Origin: an uncultured Bradyrhizobium sp.
GTDB lineage: Bacteria > Pseudomonadota > Alphaproteobacteria > Rhizobiales > Xanthobacteraceae
Direction: 5' to 3'
Assembly: GCF_936943645.1 (NCBI RefSeq)
Contig: NZ_CAKZJO010000042.1
Location: 1 to 64,000 of the forward strand
DNA: 64,000 nt
The position numbers and the translations under genes are program-made. The notes below the pieces were generated by a model. That model worked only from the letters and a program-made list of their open reading frames with translations. It was not told the origin of the DNA and did no database searches. Below are positions 44,935-53,572 of the stretch, one piece after another. How positions within the stretch are numbered: the first letter of the stretch is position 1; each line of letters opens with the position of its first letter.

Positions 44935-45047
44935 GCCGGGCCCTCTGCCGAAAGTCTCTCGTTCAATCTAAGTCTAGCATCGCAAGGCGCAAGTGTGCGA
45001 GCACCTTGCGGCACGGGGAAGATACGCAGTTTTGCGCATTTTGGTTT

Positions 45048-46409
45048 TCAACGCGTTGCCGATTTCAGCACCCGGTCAACCATGGCGGGCGCGAGCCCGA
45101 GGTAATTTTTCGGTGAGGTCAGCGCCTCGATTGTGGCACGATCGATGCGGCTCGTGATCCGCGTGTCCGCGGACAGCGCATCGGCCAGGCTCATGCCCTT
45201 CTCGTTGGCCTGACGGCAGGCGTCGTAAACCACGTCGTGGGCCTCCTGCCGGCCGAGCTGCGGCGCGAGCCCCATCATGACCGCTTCGGCCACGATCAGG
45301 CCACGGCTGATGGCGAGATTGTCGCTCATCTTCGCCTCGTCCACGATGAGACCCGCGAGCGCAAACTTCGCCTGGTGCAGCGCGCCGGCAGTCAGCACGA
45401 AGCTTTCGGGGATCGCCATCCATTCGGCGTGCCAGGGACCCGTGGCGCGCTCGAAATCCTGCACCATCGCATCCAGCATCAGGCCGGCATGCTGGCGCAC
45501 CGCCTTGGACGCCGCAAGCATCAGTTCCGATGAGATCGGGTTGCGCTTCTGCGGCATGGTCGAGGAGGCGCCGCGTCCCTTGACGAACGGCTCGTAAATC
45601 TCGGCGAACTCGGTCGAGGCCATGATCATGATGTCGAGGGCGATCTTGCCGAGCGAGCCGGTGACGAGGGCGAGGAAGTTCACGGCTTCCGCAAATCCGT
45701 CGCGCGCGACGTGCCAGGTCGAGGCGGGAACGCCGAGCTTCAGCTCGGCGCACAGCGCCTCCTGCACCTCGAACCCCTTGTCGCCGAGCGAGGCCAGCGT
45801 CCCGGCCGCGCCGGCGAACTGGCCGACCAGCACCCGCGGCTTCAGCTGCGCCAGCCGCTCGGTATGGCGATCGAACATGGCGAGCCAGATCGCGGTCTTG
45901 TAGCCGAAGGTGACCGGCAGCGCCTGCTGCAGGTGGGTGCGGCCCGCCATCGGCGTGTCGCGATATCGCTTGGAAAGATCGGCGAGGATCCTGCGCAGCT
46001 CGGCGATGTCGCGTTCGACGATCTCCAGCGCAGCGCGGAGCTGCAGCACCACGGCGGTATCCATGATGTCCTGGGTCGTCGCGCCCCAATGCACGTAGCG
46101 GCCGGCCTCGCCGCATTGCTTCACCATCTGGTGCACCAAAGGAAGGATCGGATAGCCGACGATGTCCGTCTCCTGCCTGAGCAGATCGAAATCGAGCGCC
46201 GTCACGTCCGTCCGCGCCGCGATCGCCTCGGCCGCCTGCTGTGGGATCACGCCGCACTTCGCCTCCGCCCTCGCCAGCGCCACCTCGACCTCGGCATAGC
46301 GCGCGACCAGCGCGACGTCGGAGAACACCTCCCGCATCTCGGGCGTGCCGAAGGCGTCGCGGAACAGCATGGAATCGAGCACGGTGGTGGAGGCAGGGAA
46401 GGCGGGCAT
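45048..46409 (-). CDS. PcaB/adenylosuccinate-lyase-family enzyme
   Basis: A 453-residue class-II fumarase/aspartase superfamily protein. The signature loop S-S-T-M-P-Q-K-R-N-P is near residue 281, with H-W-G-A-T-T-Q-D-I and G-R-T-H-L-Q-Q-A-L-P-V-T-F earlier. The opening and the H-A-E-W-M-A-I-P-E-S block fit the group that contains 3-carboxy-cis,cis-muconate cycloisomerase (PcaB) better than housekeeping adenylosuccinate lyase, but no pca gene is adjacent. The ATG at 46409 was chosen; the longer frame adds an unrelated lysine-rich leader. Exact reaction uncertain. Confidence 0.85.
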   Translation of the reverse strand: MPAFPASTTVLDSMLFRDAFGTPEMREVFSDVALVARYAEVEVALARAEAKCGVIPQQAAEAIAARTDVTALDFDLLRQETDIVGYPILPLVHQMVKQCGEAGRYVHWGATTQDIMDTAVVLQLRAALEIVERDIAELRRILADLSKRYRDTPMAGRTHLQQALPVTFGYKTAIWLAMFDRHTERLAQLKPRVLVGQFAGAAGTLASLGDKGFEVQEALCAELKLGVPASTWHVARDGFAEAVNFLALVTGSLGKIALDIMIMASTEFAEIYEPFVKGRGASSTMPQKRNPISSELMLAASKAVRQHAGLMLDAMVQDFERATGPWHAEWMAIPESFVLTAGALHQAKFALAGLIVDEAKMSDNLAISRGLIVAEAVMMGLAPQLGRQEAHDVVYDACRQANEKGMSLADALSADTRITSRIDRATIEALTSPKNYLGLAPAMVDRVLKSATR

Positions 46410-46746
46410 GGGGCGTTTCTTCGTGGCTGGTGTTTTTTCAGTGGGCGATAGCTTACGCAGACCGCATTGTCCGGGAAAGGACATTCACGATTGATCACTT
46501 CGCCATCCCAAAGGAGCGAGGCACGCGATGCGGGGCAGCGCAGGAGGAGCCTCGGGATGAACGCCTCATCGGCAATCGGCCCACAGAAACATTCCACCCG
46601 CGATTGTATTCCCTGCCCGAAGGCATGGCTGCCATCACCCCCTCGCGGTGAACCAAGCATGCCTGTCGGCAGACTCACGGTTTTCGACCCAAATTTCATT
46701 TTGTCGTTTTGCTTGCCTGTTTCGTCATGAGACCAGAGTTTTCGAC
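46410..46746. other. 337-base divergent intergenic region
   Basis: Lies between the PcaB-family gene (minus) and the winged-helix regulator (plus). It is moderately AT-rich near 46675-46745, just before the regulator. I see no gene, repeat or clear operator in it. It presumably holds both promoters. Confidence 0.5.
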
Positions 46747-48318
46747 GTGCAGTTTCTGTTCCGGGACCATCTTCTCGATACCGACAGGCGCGAGCTGAGC
46801 CGCGAACAGGTTCCAATTGCCGTGGAGCCGCAGGTTTTCGATCTCGTCGTCCACCTCATGCAGAACCGCGACCGGGTGGTCAGCAAGGACGAGTTGATCG
46901 ACAAGATCTGGCACGGGCGCAGCGTCTCCGAATCCACTTTGACCAGCCGTATCAACGCGGCGCGCAAGGCGGTCGGCGACACCGGCGCCAGCCAGGCCCT
47001 GATCCGCACCATCGCCCGCAAGGGGTTTCGCTTCGTCGGCGACGTCGAGGCCAAAGACAGCACGATAGGGGACGCGATCGCGGCGGCTTCCGGCCGCACC
47101 GCATGGGTGCCGCGCGCGGCGCTCCCGCTTCCCGAGCGGCCTGCGATCGCGGTGCTGCCGTTCACCAATATGAGCGGCGAGGCCGGGCAGGATTATTTCT
47201 CCGACGGCATCAGCGAGGACATCATCACCGCGCTGTCGAAGCTGCGCTGGTTCTTCGTCGTCGCGCGCAACTCCTCCTTCGTCTACAAGGGCCGCGCCGT
47301 GCACCTCAGCGAGGTCGCGCGCGAGCTCGGCGTGCGCTACGTGGTGGAAGGCAGCGTGCGGCGGAGCGGTGAGCGGGTGCGCATCTCCGCTCAGCTCAAC
47401 GACGTCTCGACCGGAAGCCATCTCTGGGCCGAGCGCTACGATCGCGAGCTTGCCGACATCTTCGCCGTCCAGGACGAGATCACCGAGGCGATCGTCGCCG
47501 CGATCGAGCCGCAGCTCTACGCCGCCGAAAGCTTTCGCGCCCAGCAGAAGCCGCCGGGGAGTCTGGACGCCTGGGACCTCGTGATGCGCGCATTATCCCA
47601 TCACTGGCGCATCACGCGCGAGGACAACGCCGTTGCGCAAGCATTGCTGGAAAGGGCGGTCGCGATCGATCCCGCCTATGGCAAGGCGCTCGGCCTGTTC
47701 GCAACCAGTCACATCTTCGGCGCGCATATGGGCTGGGCCGACATGGAAGCGACGGTGCCTATCGCCGAACGCGCGGCCCTTGCCGCGGTGGAGGCTGATC
47801 GCGAGGACGCCTTCGCCCACCACGGCCTGGCCTACGCCTATCTGTTCCGCCGCCGCTTCGACGACGCGCTGGCCGAGTTCGAGCTGGCCTTGCGGCTCAA
47901 TCCGAACTTCGCAATGGCACATGCCTTTTACGGCGTGACATTGTGCTACGCCGGACGATGGCAGGATGGCGATGCCGCCGCGCGCCGTGCGCTGCGGCTG
48001 AGCCCGCGCGACCCGCTGGCGGCGATCTATTGCGGGGTTGCGGCCTATGCCCGCTTCGTCGGCCGCGACTACGAGGGAGCCGTGCAGATGGCGCGGGAAT
48101 CGATGCGGCAGCGCGGCGATTTCGTCGGCGCCCACCGCGTGCTGACGGCGGCGGCCGGGATGTCAGGAGACCCGGCACTCGCAGCTTCAGCCCTGGAAGG
48201 TCTGCGCCGCGCCCAGCCCGAGGTCTCACTCGCCTGGATCACGCGCGAACTGCCGATGCTGCGCGACGAGGATCGGTCGCACTATCTGGAAGGATTGCGG
48301 CGCGCAGGGTTGGCGTGA
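46747..48318 (+). CDS. Winged-helix regulator with TPR-type C terminus
   Basis: A 523-residue protein. Residues 1-100 are an OmpR-type winged helix (D-T-D-R-R-E-L-S-R, E-P-Q-V-F-D-L, L-I-R-T-I-A-R-K-G-F-R-F-V-G). Residues about 135-270 form the TolB-N/FlgO-like domain (I-A-V-L-P-F-T-N-M-S-G, G-I-S-E-D-I-I-T-A-L). From about 290 onward TPR-like helices run to the end. Such proteins are common in Bradyrhizobium and often annotated adenylate cyclase-like, though no cyclase domain is present. Start: GTG at 46747, which gives the family opening; no in-frame ATG fits. Confidence 0.87.
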   Translation: MQFLFRDHLLDTDRRELSREQVPIAVEPQVFDLVVHLMQNRDRVVSKDELIDKIWHGRSVSESTLTSRINAARKAVGDTGASQALIRTIARKGFRFVGDVEAKDSTIGDAIAAASGRTAWVPRAALPLPERPAIAVLPFTNMSGEAGQDYFSDGISEDIITALSKLRWFFVVARNSSFVYKGRAVHLSEVARELGVRYVVEGSVRRSGERVRISAQLNDVSTGSHLWAERYDRELADIFAVQDEITEAIVAAIEPQLYAAESFRAQQKPPGSLDAWDLVMRALSHHWRITREDNAVAQALLERAVAIDPAYGKALGLFATSHIFGAHMGWADMEATVPIAERAALAAVEADREDAFAHHGLAYAYLFRRRFDDALAEFELALRLNPNFAMAHAFYGVTLCYAGRWQDGDAAARRALRLSPRDPLAAIYCGVAAYARFVGRDYEGAVQMARESMRQRGDFVGAHRVLTAAAGMSGDPALAASALEGLRRAQPEVSLAWITRELPMLRDEDRSHYLEGLRRAGLA

Positions 48319-48359
48319 CAGTGGCGCAACATGCGCGCGCGATCATCGACAGCTGAGCA

Positions 48360-49079
48360 CTAGTCGTCGTCGTCCCCAAACAGCCTGATCTGCGGGAAGC
48401 CGCCGCGAGGCCGGCTGGCGTAATCGCGCGCATCGGAATCCTCGCGAACATTGCGCGCGACATCGTCCCAATCGGTGCGGTCACGCATGCCGCGCGGCTC
48501 GCGAGAATCGTAATGGCGACGTTCGGCCCAGCGCTCGCGACGCTCCATCCGGCGCCGTTCTGACGCGGCACGCTTCACGTCGGAATCCTTCGCCTTGGCA
48601 AAGGCATTGTCAGGTGACGATGTCGGATCGGCGGAGACCTGCTGCTCGGCGGGTTTTGCCGCCTTGGATAGCGCAGCGACCGCTGGCTTCGGCGGTTCCT
48701 TGAACTGTTCCTTGGACTGTTCCTTGGACTGTTCCTTGGACGGCTCGACCGCAGCCGCTTGCGAAGTCGGCGGTGCGGGCGGTTCAGCACTCGCCTGAGT
48801 GGGCTGCGTATCGGGCTTTGCTTCAGCCTGCGCGGGGGTCGCGACAATCGCGCCGAAGGCCTGCGTACCCGTGAGATAGTTGACGCGTTCCGAGGGCGCG
48901 TTGGTCGCGGCCGGCGCGCCGGCGGATTCGGCGCGCTGCGCCATCTTGCTGGTGTCCGGACCCTGTTTGGAAGCGACCGGATTCATGATGTTGCCGGCGA
49001 CGATGCCACCGCCGAGACCAATGGCGATGGCCGCGATGATGGTTCCGGCACCGACGAAATAGGCAGTCGAGGCGCGCAT
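48360..49079 (-). CDS. Hypothetical membrane-anchored, low-complexity protein
   Basis: A 239-residue protein with one N-terminal hydrophobic helix (A-Y-F-V-G-A-G-T-I-I-A-A-I-A-I-G-L-G-G-G), then a Pro/Ala-rich section, a four-residue repeat (S-K-E-Q three times, then F-K-E) at about 112-126 and a strongly charged Arg-rich C terminus ending in D-D-D-D. Probably an envelope protein with the tail outside the membrane. The ATG at 49079 has GGGAGTGG before it. Function not recognised. It follows a similar-looking hypothetical gene (49166-49897) by 86 bases. Confidence 0.65.
   Translation of the reverse strand: MRASTAYFVGAGTIIAAIAIGLGGGIVAGNIMNPVASKQGPDTSKMAQRAESAGAPAATNAPSERVNYLTGTQAFGAIVATPAQAEAKPDTQPTQASAEPPAPPTSQAAAVEPSKEQSKEQSKEQFKEPPKPAVAALSKAAKPAEQQVSADPTSSPDNAFAKAKDSDVKRAASERRRMERRERWAERRHYDSREPRGMRDRTDWDDVARNVREDSDARDYASRPRGGFPQIRLFGDDDD
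48707..48745 (-). repeat. 12-base tandem repeat in the hypothetical gene
   Basis: Three consecutive copies of TGTTCCTTGGAC (plus strand) with a diverged flank encode the S-K-E-Q repeats. Repeat number could vary between strains by slippage. Confidence 0.75.
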
Positions 49080-49165
49080 TGATCCACTCCCTCTTTGGAG
49101 CGAGCAACGCACTTTGATTGCCAGATGTTCCTGATGCAGGAGCGGTTCCCGGAGGAAACCCCGCC

Positions 49166-49897
49166 TCAGATCTGCTGCGCGACCTTCTCGAGCCCGATGA
49201 GGCGGGCGAGCTTGCGCACTTCTTCCTTCTGATCGTCACGCAGCTGGAACAGCAGCGGCATGGCGGCCGACTTCAACTGCTGGACCTCGTCACAATTCGG
49301 ATCGATCTGCGCACTGGGCGGCGCGTTCGGATTGGAGAGCTTGTTGGCCGAGATCTTGCGGACCACGTTGCGCAGGGCGGTCTCGACCGAAGGCCAGTAA
49401 TATTCCTGCGACGAGGACAGCTTCAGGCGATCCCTGATGCCGGAGATCTGTGCGTCGGACAGCAAGGTATAATGTTTCTGCGGCTGCGGCTTGGCCACAA
49501 CCTTCGGCTTGGCCGGAACTTCGACGGCGGGAACCTCAGCGGCGGCGGGCGCTTCGGACGCGGCCGGCGCGGCCTTCAACGGCTCCTTGGGCATCGGGAA
49601 ATCGGCCGGCGTGGCGGCGGCAAAGGCCTGGCGCAGCGGCTCGGCCAGCACGGGCGCCTGCGAAAGCCTGTCGGCCGGCACCTGGACCGGCTCGATCGCG
49701 GCCGAAGCCAGGGCCAGGGTCGGGACCAGACGGTCGGCCTTGGCCGCGCGATTGGTTGCAAGGGGCTTGGCTGGAGGCGTCTGCGAGATCATCTCTTCGC
49801 TGACGCTGGGCACGCTGTCGCGGCCGAGAATAGCGGTGGTGGCAGCGCCGAGGACGAGGAAGCAGGTCAGCACGACGATGGTGATGGCTTTGGACAA
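49166..49897 (-). CDS. Hypothetical membrane-anchored protein
   Basis: A 243-residue protein, TTG start at 49897 chosen because GGAGAG lies four bases upstream; the next upstream frame is not convincing. An N-terminal helix (A-I-T-I-V-V-L-T-C-F-L-V-L-G-A-A) anchors it, a Pro/Ala-rich linker spans about 55-135, and a conserved-looking helical C-terminal domain (about 140-243) contains L-S-S-S-Q-E-Y-Y-W-P-S-V-E and N-C-D-E-V-Q-Q-L-K. The end domain resembles a domain often found in Bradyrhizobium envelope proteins, but I do not know its function. Confidence 0.7.
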   Translation of the reverse strand: MSKAITIVVLTCFLVLGAATTAILGRDSVPSVSEEMISQTPPAKPLATNRAAKADRLVPTLALASAAIEPVQVPADRLSQAPVLAEPLRQAFAAATPADFPMPKEPLKAAPAASEAPAAAEVPAVEVPAKPKVVAKPQPQKHYTLLSDAQISGIRDRLKLSSSQEYYWPSVETALRNVVRKISANKLSNPNAPPSAQIDPNCDEVQQLKSAAMPLLFQLRDDQKEEVRKLARLIGLEKVAQQI

Positions 49898-49901
49898 ACG
49901 T

Positions 49902-49907
49902 CTCTCC
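49902..49907 (-). promoter_or_regulatory. Ribosome binding site deciding a TTG start
   Basis: GGAGAG on the minus strand, four bases before TTG at 49897. It is the main reason for not using the longer frame up to 50020. Confidence 0.6.
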
Positions 49908-50032
49908 GGGAACCGCCGCTTCACGAGTTTGTTAACGTTGCCCGTGAAAAGGGAACGAATTAAGGCTTGAGTGTGCCTTCGTTGCGACAATCGGCATGTC
50001 TGCAGCGACACATCGCGCAAAAGCCAAGGAAA

Positions 50033-50281
50033 TCAGGCAGCTGCGGACAGATCGTAGGCGTCCTGGATATCGGCGACGATTTCCGAGGCTTCCCAGACCG
50101 CGCGGGGCTCGACCGATTGCAGGGTCACCGTCCAGTTGCCGCCCCGGCGGGTGCGGGGGACGCTGACGATGTCGAAGCGGACATTGCGGCAGAGCGGATG
50201 ACGGGCCAGCGCGTGGGCGACACGAACGCGGATTTCGTCCAGCGTCGCGGCGGTCTTGCTGTTGAGATAATCGAAATCCAT
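50033..50281 (-). CDS. Small conserved-looking hypothetical protein
   Basis: An 82-residue cytosolic protein with an alternating helix-strand pattern (L-D-E-I-R-V-R-V-A-H-A-L-A-R-H-P-L-C, then F-D-I-V-S-V-P-R and W-T-V-T-L-Q-S-V). The ATG at 50281 follows GAGGGAC. Its neat start site, length and lack of low-complexity sequence support a real gene. No family recognised. Confidence 0.65.
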   Translation of the reverse strand: MDFDYLNSKTAATLDEIRVRVAHALARHPLCRNVRFDIVSVPRTRRGGNWTVTLQSVEPRAVWEASEIVADIQDAYDLSAAA

Positions 50282-50419
50282 CGCCTGTCCCTCTCGTCCT
50301 GATTGGCGGCCGTGAGGGGATTGTTGGCGGGCCTTGGTTAATCCGCCGTTAAATAAGGCATGTCGCGCGCGCGTTCGATTAACTGTGATCGGAATGGCAA
50401 CTCGCGCCGTCCCGCAATT

Positions 50420-51394
50420 CTACGGGGAAGGGCGCGCCCTCGCCGCCCGGTATTCGGCTGCCGTTCGCGCGACGAGATCGCCGACGGCGAGCACCTCGGT
50501 GACCCCGGAGGTGGAATGTCCGCCGCTCCAGATATCGCGCCAGCGCTTCGGCCGGCTTTCGCGCGCGGCGATGTCGATATCCTCGGCGATATCGATCGCG
50601 CCACGCGTCGGCAGATTGTCGGGATCAAGCCCGGCCGCCACGATCGACGGCCGCAGCATGCTGGTCTGCAGGCCCGTGAACGCGGTGGTGAGCAGAATAT
50701 CGTCGGCGCTGCTCTCGACCAGCATCTGCTTGTATCGATCGTCCGCCATGCTCTCGCGCGTCGCGATGAACTTGGTGCCCATATAGGCGAGATCGCAGCC
50801 GAGCAGTTCGGCCGCATGCAGCGCATGGCCATCGCTGATGCCGCCCGCGAGCACGACGATGCCGTCGTAGAACGCGCGCACCGCGCGGACGAAGGCGAAC
50901 GGATTGAGCCAGCCGGTCTGTCCGCCCGCTCCCGCGGTGAGCAGCACCAGCCCGTCGGCGCCCGCTGCTGCGGCACGTTCGGCATGCCGGATGGAGGCGA
51001 CGTCCGCCAGCACCAGCGCGCCTGCATCATGCAGCGGCTTCAACACCGGCGCCGGGGAGCCCACTGAGGTGATGACGATGTCCGGCTTGTGCCGCAGTAG
51101 GACGGCAAGATCCTGCTCCAGCCGCACATTGGAGCGGTGCACGATCAGGTTCGGGCAGAGCGGCGCGGCCTTGCGGCCGGTCTGGTCTTCGTGCTGACGC
51201 AGCCGCGCCTCGATCGCGGTGAGCCATTCATCGAGCTGGTCCGTGCTGCGACAATTCGCGGTGGGGAAGCTGCCGATCACCCCGCTCCGGCAGGAAGCGA
51301 CCATGAGCTCGACGCCCGACACCAGGAACATCGGAGCTGCGATCAGCGGCAGGGCGAGACGATCACCGAAGCGTTGCAGTCGATCTGATGTCAC
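50420..51394 (-). CDS. Nitronate monooxygenase (NMO family)
   Basis: A 324-residue FMN enzyme of the nitronate monooxygenase (2-nitropropane dioxygenase) family that oxidises alkyl nitronates. Blocks visible: L-P-L-I-A-A-P-M-F, G-V-I-G-S-F-P-T-A-N, G-A-D-G-L-V-L-L-T-A-G-A-G-G-Q-T-G and G-G-I-S-D-G-H-A-L-H-A-A-E-L-L-G-C-D-L-A-Y-M-G-T. Start: GTG at 51394, preceded by AGGAG six bases away; this removes a 36-residue extension that does not match the family. It is divergent from the acyl-CoA synthetase gene. A close relative is encoded at 54554-55522. Confidence 0.9.
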   Translation of the reverse strand: MTSDRLQRFGDRLALPLIAAPMFLVSGVELMVASCRSGVIGSFPTANCRSTDQLDEWLTAIEARLRQHEDQTGRKAAPLCPNLIVHRSNVRLEQDLAVLLRHKPDIVITSVGSPAPVLKPLHDAGALVLADVASIRHAERAAAAGADGLVLLTAGAGGQTGWLNPFAFVRAVRAFYDGIVVLAGGISDGHALHAAELLGCDLAYMGTKFIATRESMADDRYKQMLVESSADDILLTTAFTGLQTSMLRPSIVAAGLDPDNLPTRGAIDIAEDIDIAARESRPKRWRDIWSGGHSTSGVTEVLAVGDLVARTAAEYRAARARPSP

Positions 51395-51399
51395 GCCAA

Positions 51400-51406
51400 T
51401 CTCCTC
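51400..51406 (-). promoter_or_regulatory. Ribosome binding site deciding a GTG start
   Basis: GAGGAGA on the minus strand, just before GTG at 51394 of the nitronate monooxygenase gene. It is a much better site than anything near the longer-frame starts at 51469-51502. Confidence 0.6.
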
Positions 51407-51518
51407 GTCACGCAGCTTCCCTCGTGCGGGCTTTGTGGTTTTCTCCCGCAGTCTCTGTGCTAGCGTCATCGGCAACATTGGCACGCCAGAAGCCGGTGAC
51501 AAAGCAACGAGGAAACAT

Positions 51519-53081
51519 ATGTCCGATCCGCTTCACGCATCGTCCCCGACTTGCGCGCAGACGCTACGGGCGCTGTCGCGCTATCCAGGCCGCACCGCTT
51601 TCGCATGGCCCGGGGGATCGCTGAGCTATCAAGGCACGATCGACCTGATCGGACGCATCCAGGGCGTGTTCATGCGGCTCGGATTGCAGCCGGGCGCGCG
51701 CGTCGCCTTCCTCACCGCGAACCGCGCCGACACCTGGTGCGCCGGCGTCGCAGCGCAATTGTCGCGCCTCTGCATCACCTGGCTGCATCCGTTGGGATCG
51801 CTGGAAGACCAGCTCTTCCAGCTCGAGGACTCCGAGGCGGAGATGCTCGTGGTCGATGCGGCCGCCTTCCGCGACCGCGGCGGCGAGCTCTCCGCGAAAG
51901 CAAGCCGGCTGAAAGCGGTCTTCACCATGGGGCCGGCCGGCTATGGTGTCGATCTGCTCGCAACCATCGACAGCGCGGGCCACGCCAGCGCGCAGAACCT
52001 TGCCGGCTCCGATGATCTCTCCACGCTGAACTACACGGGCGGCACGACAGGCAAATCCAAGGGCGCGCTGCGCTATCACCGCGAGAATGCCGGAGCCGCC
52101 GCTGCGATCCTCGCCGATTTCGAGATCCCTGACGCGGCACGCTATCTCACGGTCGCCCCGATCAGCCATGTCGCCGGCACGAAGGTGCTGCCGACCCTGA
52201 TGCGCGGCGGCACCGTGCACATGCTCAAGGGTTTCGATCCCGAGGCCGTGCTGGCCACGATCGCACGCGAGCGCATCAATTTCACGCTGTTCGTGCCGAC
52301 CATGATCTATGTACTGCTCGATCATCCTGCGCTCAGCAAAACCGACCTGTCCTCGCTCGAGCTGGTGCTCTACGGGGCGTCGGCGATGTCGCCGAGCCGG
52401 CTGGTGGAGGGCCTCGAGCGCATCGGGCCGGTGTTCTCGCAGCTCTATGGCCAGACCGAATGCTACCCGGTCTCGGTGCTGCGCAAGAAGGATCACGATC
52501 CCAAGACGCCCGAGCTGTTCCTGTCCTGCGGCTTCCCGATCGCGGCCTGCGAGGTCAGGATCCTCGACGACAGCGACCAGGAGGTGGAGACGGGCGAGGC
52601 CGGCGAGATCTGCGTACGCGCGCCGCATGTGATGGCGGAGTACTGGAAGCGGCCGGACATCACCGCCGAGACGCTGAAGAATGGTTGGGTTCACACCGGC
52701 GACATCGCGCGCCGGGACGAGCGCGGCTACATGTTCATCCTCGACCGCAAGAAGGACATGATCGTCTCCGGCGGCTTCAACATCTTCCCGCGCGAGGTCG
52801 AGGACGTGCTGTCGCAACACGCCGATGTCGCCATGGTCGCGGTCGTCGGCATCCCCGACGAGAAATGGGGCGAGGCCGTCACCGCCATCGTCGTGCCGCG
52901 CGAGGGCGCAAGGCCCGATCCGGACGAGCTGATCAACATGGTCAGGACCCGGAAGGGCTCCGCCCATGCGCCCAAGCAGATCCAGTTCGTCAAGCAGCTA
53001 CCGATGACCGGCGTCGGCAAGGTCGACAAGAAGGTGCTGCGGGCGGGTTTCTGGAGCGGTCGGGACCGCATGGTGGGGTAA
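51519..53081 (+). CDS. AMP-dependent acyl-CoA synthetase
   Basis: A 520-residue AMP-forming acid-CoA ligase. The phosphate loop Y-T-G-G-T-T-G-K-S-K-G is at 172-182, A5 is Y-G-Q-T-E-C-Y, A8 is D-I-A-R-R-D-E-R-G-Y-M-F-I-L-D-R-K-K-D and the catalytic lysine lies in M-T-G-V-G-K-V-D-K-K. It is of the short/medium-chain or aromatic-acid type, distinct from the long-chain type at 31610-33448. The ATG at 51519 has GAGGAAA upstream. It lies divergent from one nitronate monooxygenase and near a thioesterase-like gene, hinting at a small acyl-CoA pathway. Confidence 0.92.
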   Translation: MSDPLHASSPTCAQTLRALSRYPGRTAFAWPGGSLSYQGTIDLIGRIQGVFMRLGLQPGARVAFLTANRADTWCAGVAAQLSRLCITWLHPLGSLEDQLFQLEDSEAEMLVVDAAAFRDRGGELSAKASRLKAVFTMGPAGYGVDLLATIDSAGHASAQNLAGSDDLSTLNYTGGTTGKSKGALRYHRENAGAAAAILADFEIPDAARYLTVAPISHVAGTKVLPTLMRGGTVHMLKGFDPEAVLATIARERINFTLFVPTMIYVLLDHPALSKTDLSSLELVLYGASAMSPSRLVEGLERIGPVFSQLYGQTECYPVSVLRKKDHDPKTPELFLSCGFPIAACEVRILDDSDQEVETGEAGEICVRAPHVMAEYWKRPDITAETLKNGWVHTGDIARRDERGYMFILDRKKDMIVSGGFNIFPREVEDVLSQHADVAMVAVVGIPDEKWGEAVTAIVVPREGARPDPDELINMVRTRKGSAHAPKQIQFVKQLPMTGVGKVDKKVLRAGFWSGRDRMVG

Positions 53082-53220
53082 ATACCCCGGATTTCTACGG
53101 GGCCATTGTGGCCCCGGCACCACAACGTGCGACGGAGTGCATGCCGGCGAGCCCCGCGCGATTGCCGGCGAATCGGGGAATCACCTAGACCGCTGATGGG
53201 GCTGGGAAGCGGAGAGTAAG

Positions 53221-53319
53221 ATGAGAGTCGCTTCCCTGGAAAGTGCAGTCGCCGCGGTCACGTTGATCACGGCTATCATCGTGGTGCTGTGGGAGATCAA
53301 GATCTTCTACGGAATGTGA
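53221..53319 (+). CDS. Possible 32-residue single-span membrane protein
   Basis: ATG at 53221 opens a 32-codon frame ending TGA at 53317-53319. The product has one hydrophobic stretch (A-V-T-L-I-T-A-I-I-V-V-L-W) flanked by charged residues (E-I-K). GCGGAGAG lies nine bases before the ATG. Good start site plus a plausible membrane helix make it a reasonable small protein, but there is no homology evidence. Confidence 0.4.
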   Translation: MRVASLESAVAAVTLITAIIVVLWEIKIFYGM

Positions 53320-53441
53320 ACTGGCAGGATGCTCTGGTCGACACGACCGAACATCCCTTCCGCGGCGGCGGAAGCCTGCCGTTCCATCGGTCCGCGCACC
53401 CGCGAGCCTCCGCATATTCGACACAGCGACCACACAACAGC

Positions 53442-53543
53442 TGTCATCGCCCGCTCGACCGGGCGATCCAGTACGCCGAGACGGCTGCGATTGAATCGAT
53501 GGGCCGCGGCGTACTGGATGCCCCGCTTTCGCGGAGCATGACA
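53442..53543. repeat. Extragenic palindrome, GATCCAGTACGCCG type
   Basis: TGTCATCGCCCGCT and AGCATGACA form the ends; GATCCAGTACGCCG near 53465 is matched by CGGCGTACTGGAT near 53507. The design resembles RPE-type elements seen often in Bradyrhizobium genomes (general knowledge). It lies just beyond the stop of the minus-strand thioesterase-like gene. Confidence 0.75.
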
Positions 53544-53572
53544 GAGAGAACGACGCACGGAGGTCGTGCGCC

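Larger units (their letters stand above)
53082..53572. other. 491-base intergenic region
   Basis: Between the convergent acyl-CoA synthetase and thioesterase-like genes. It holds a possible 32-residue membrane protein (53221-53319) and a dispersed palindrome (53442-53543). I see nothing else definite. Confidence 0.6.
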
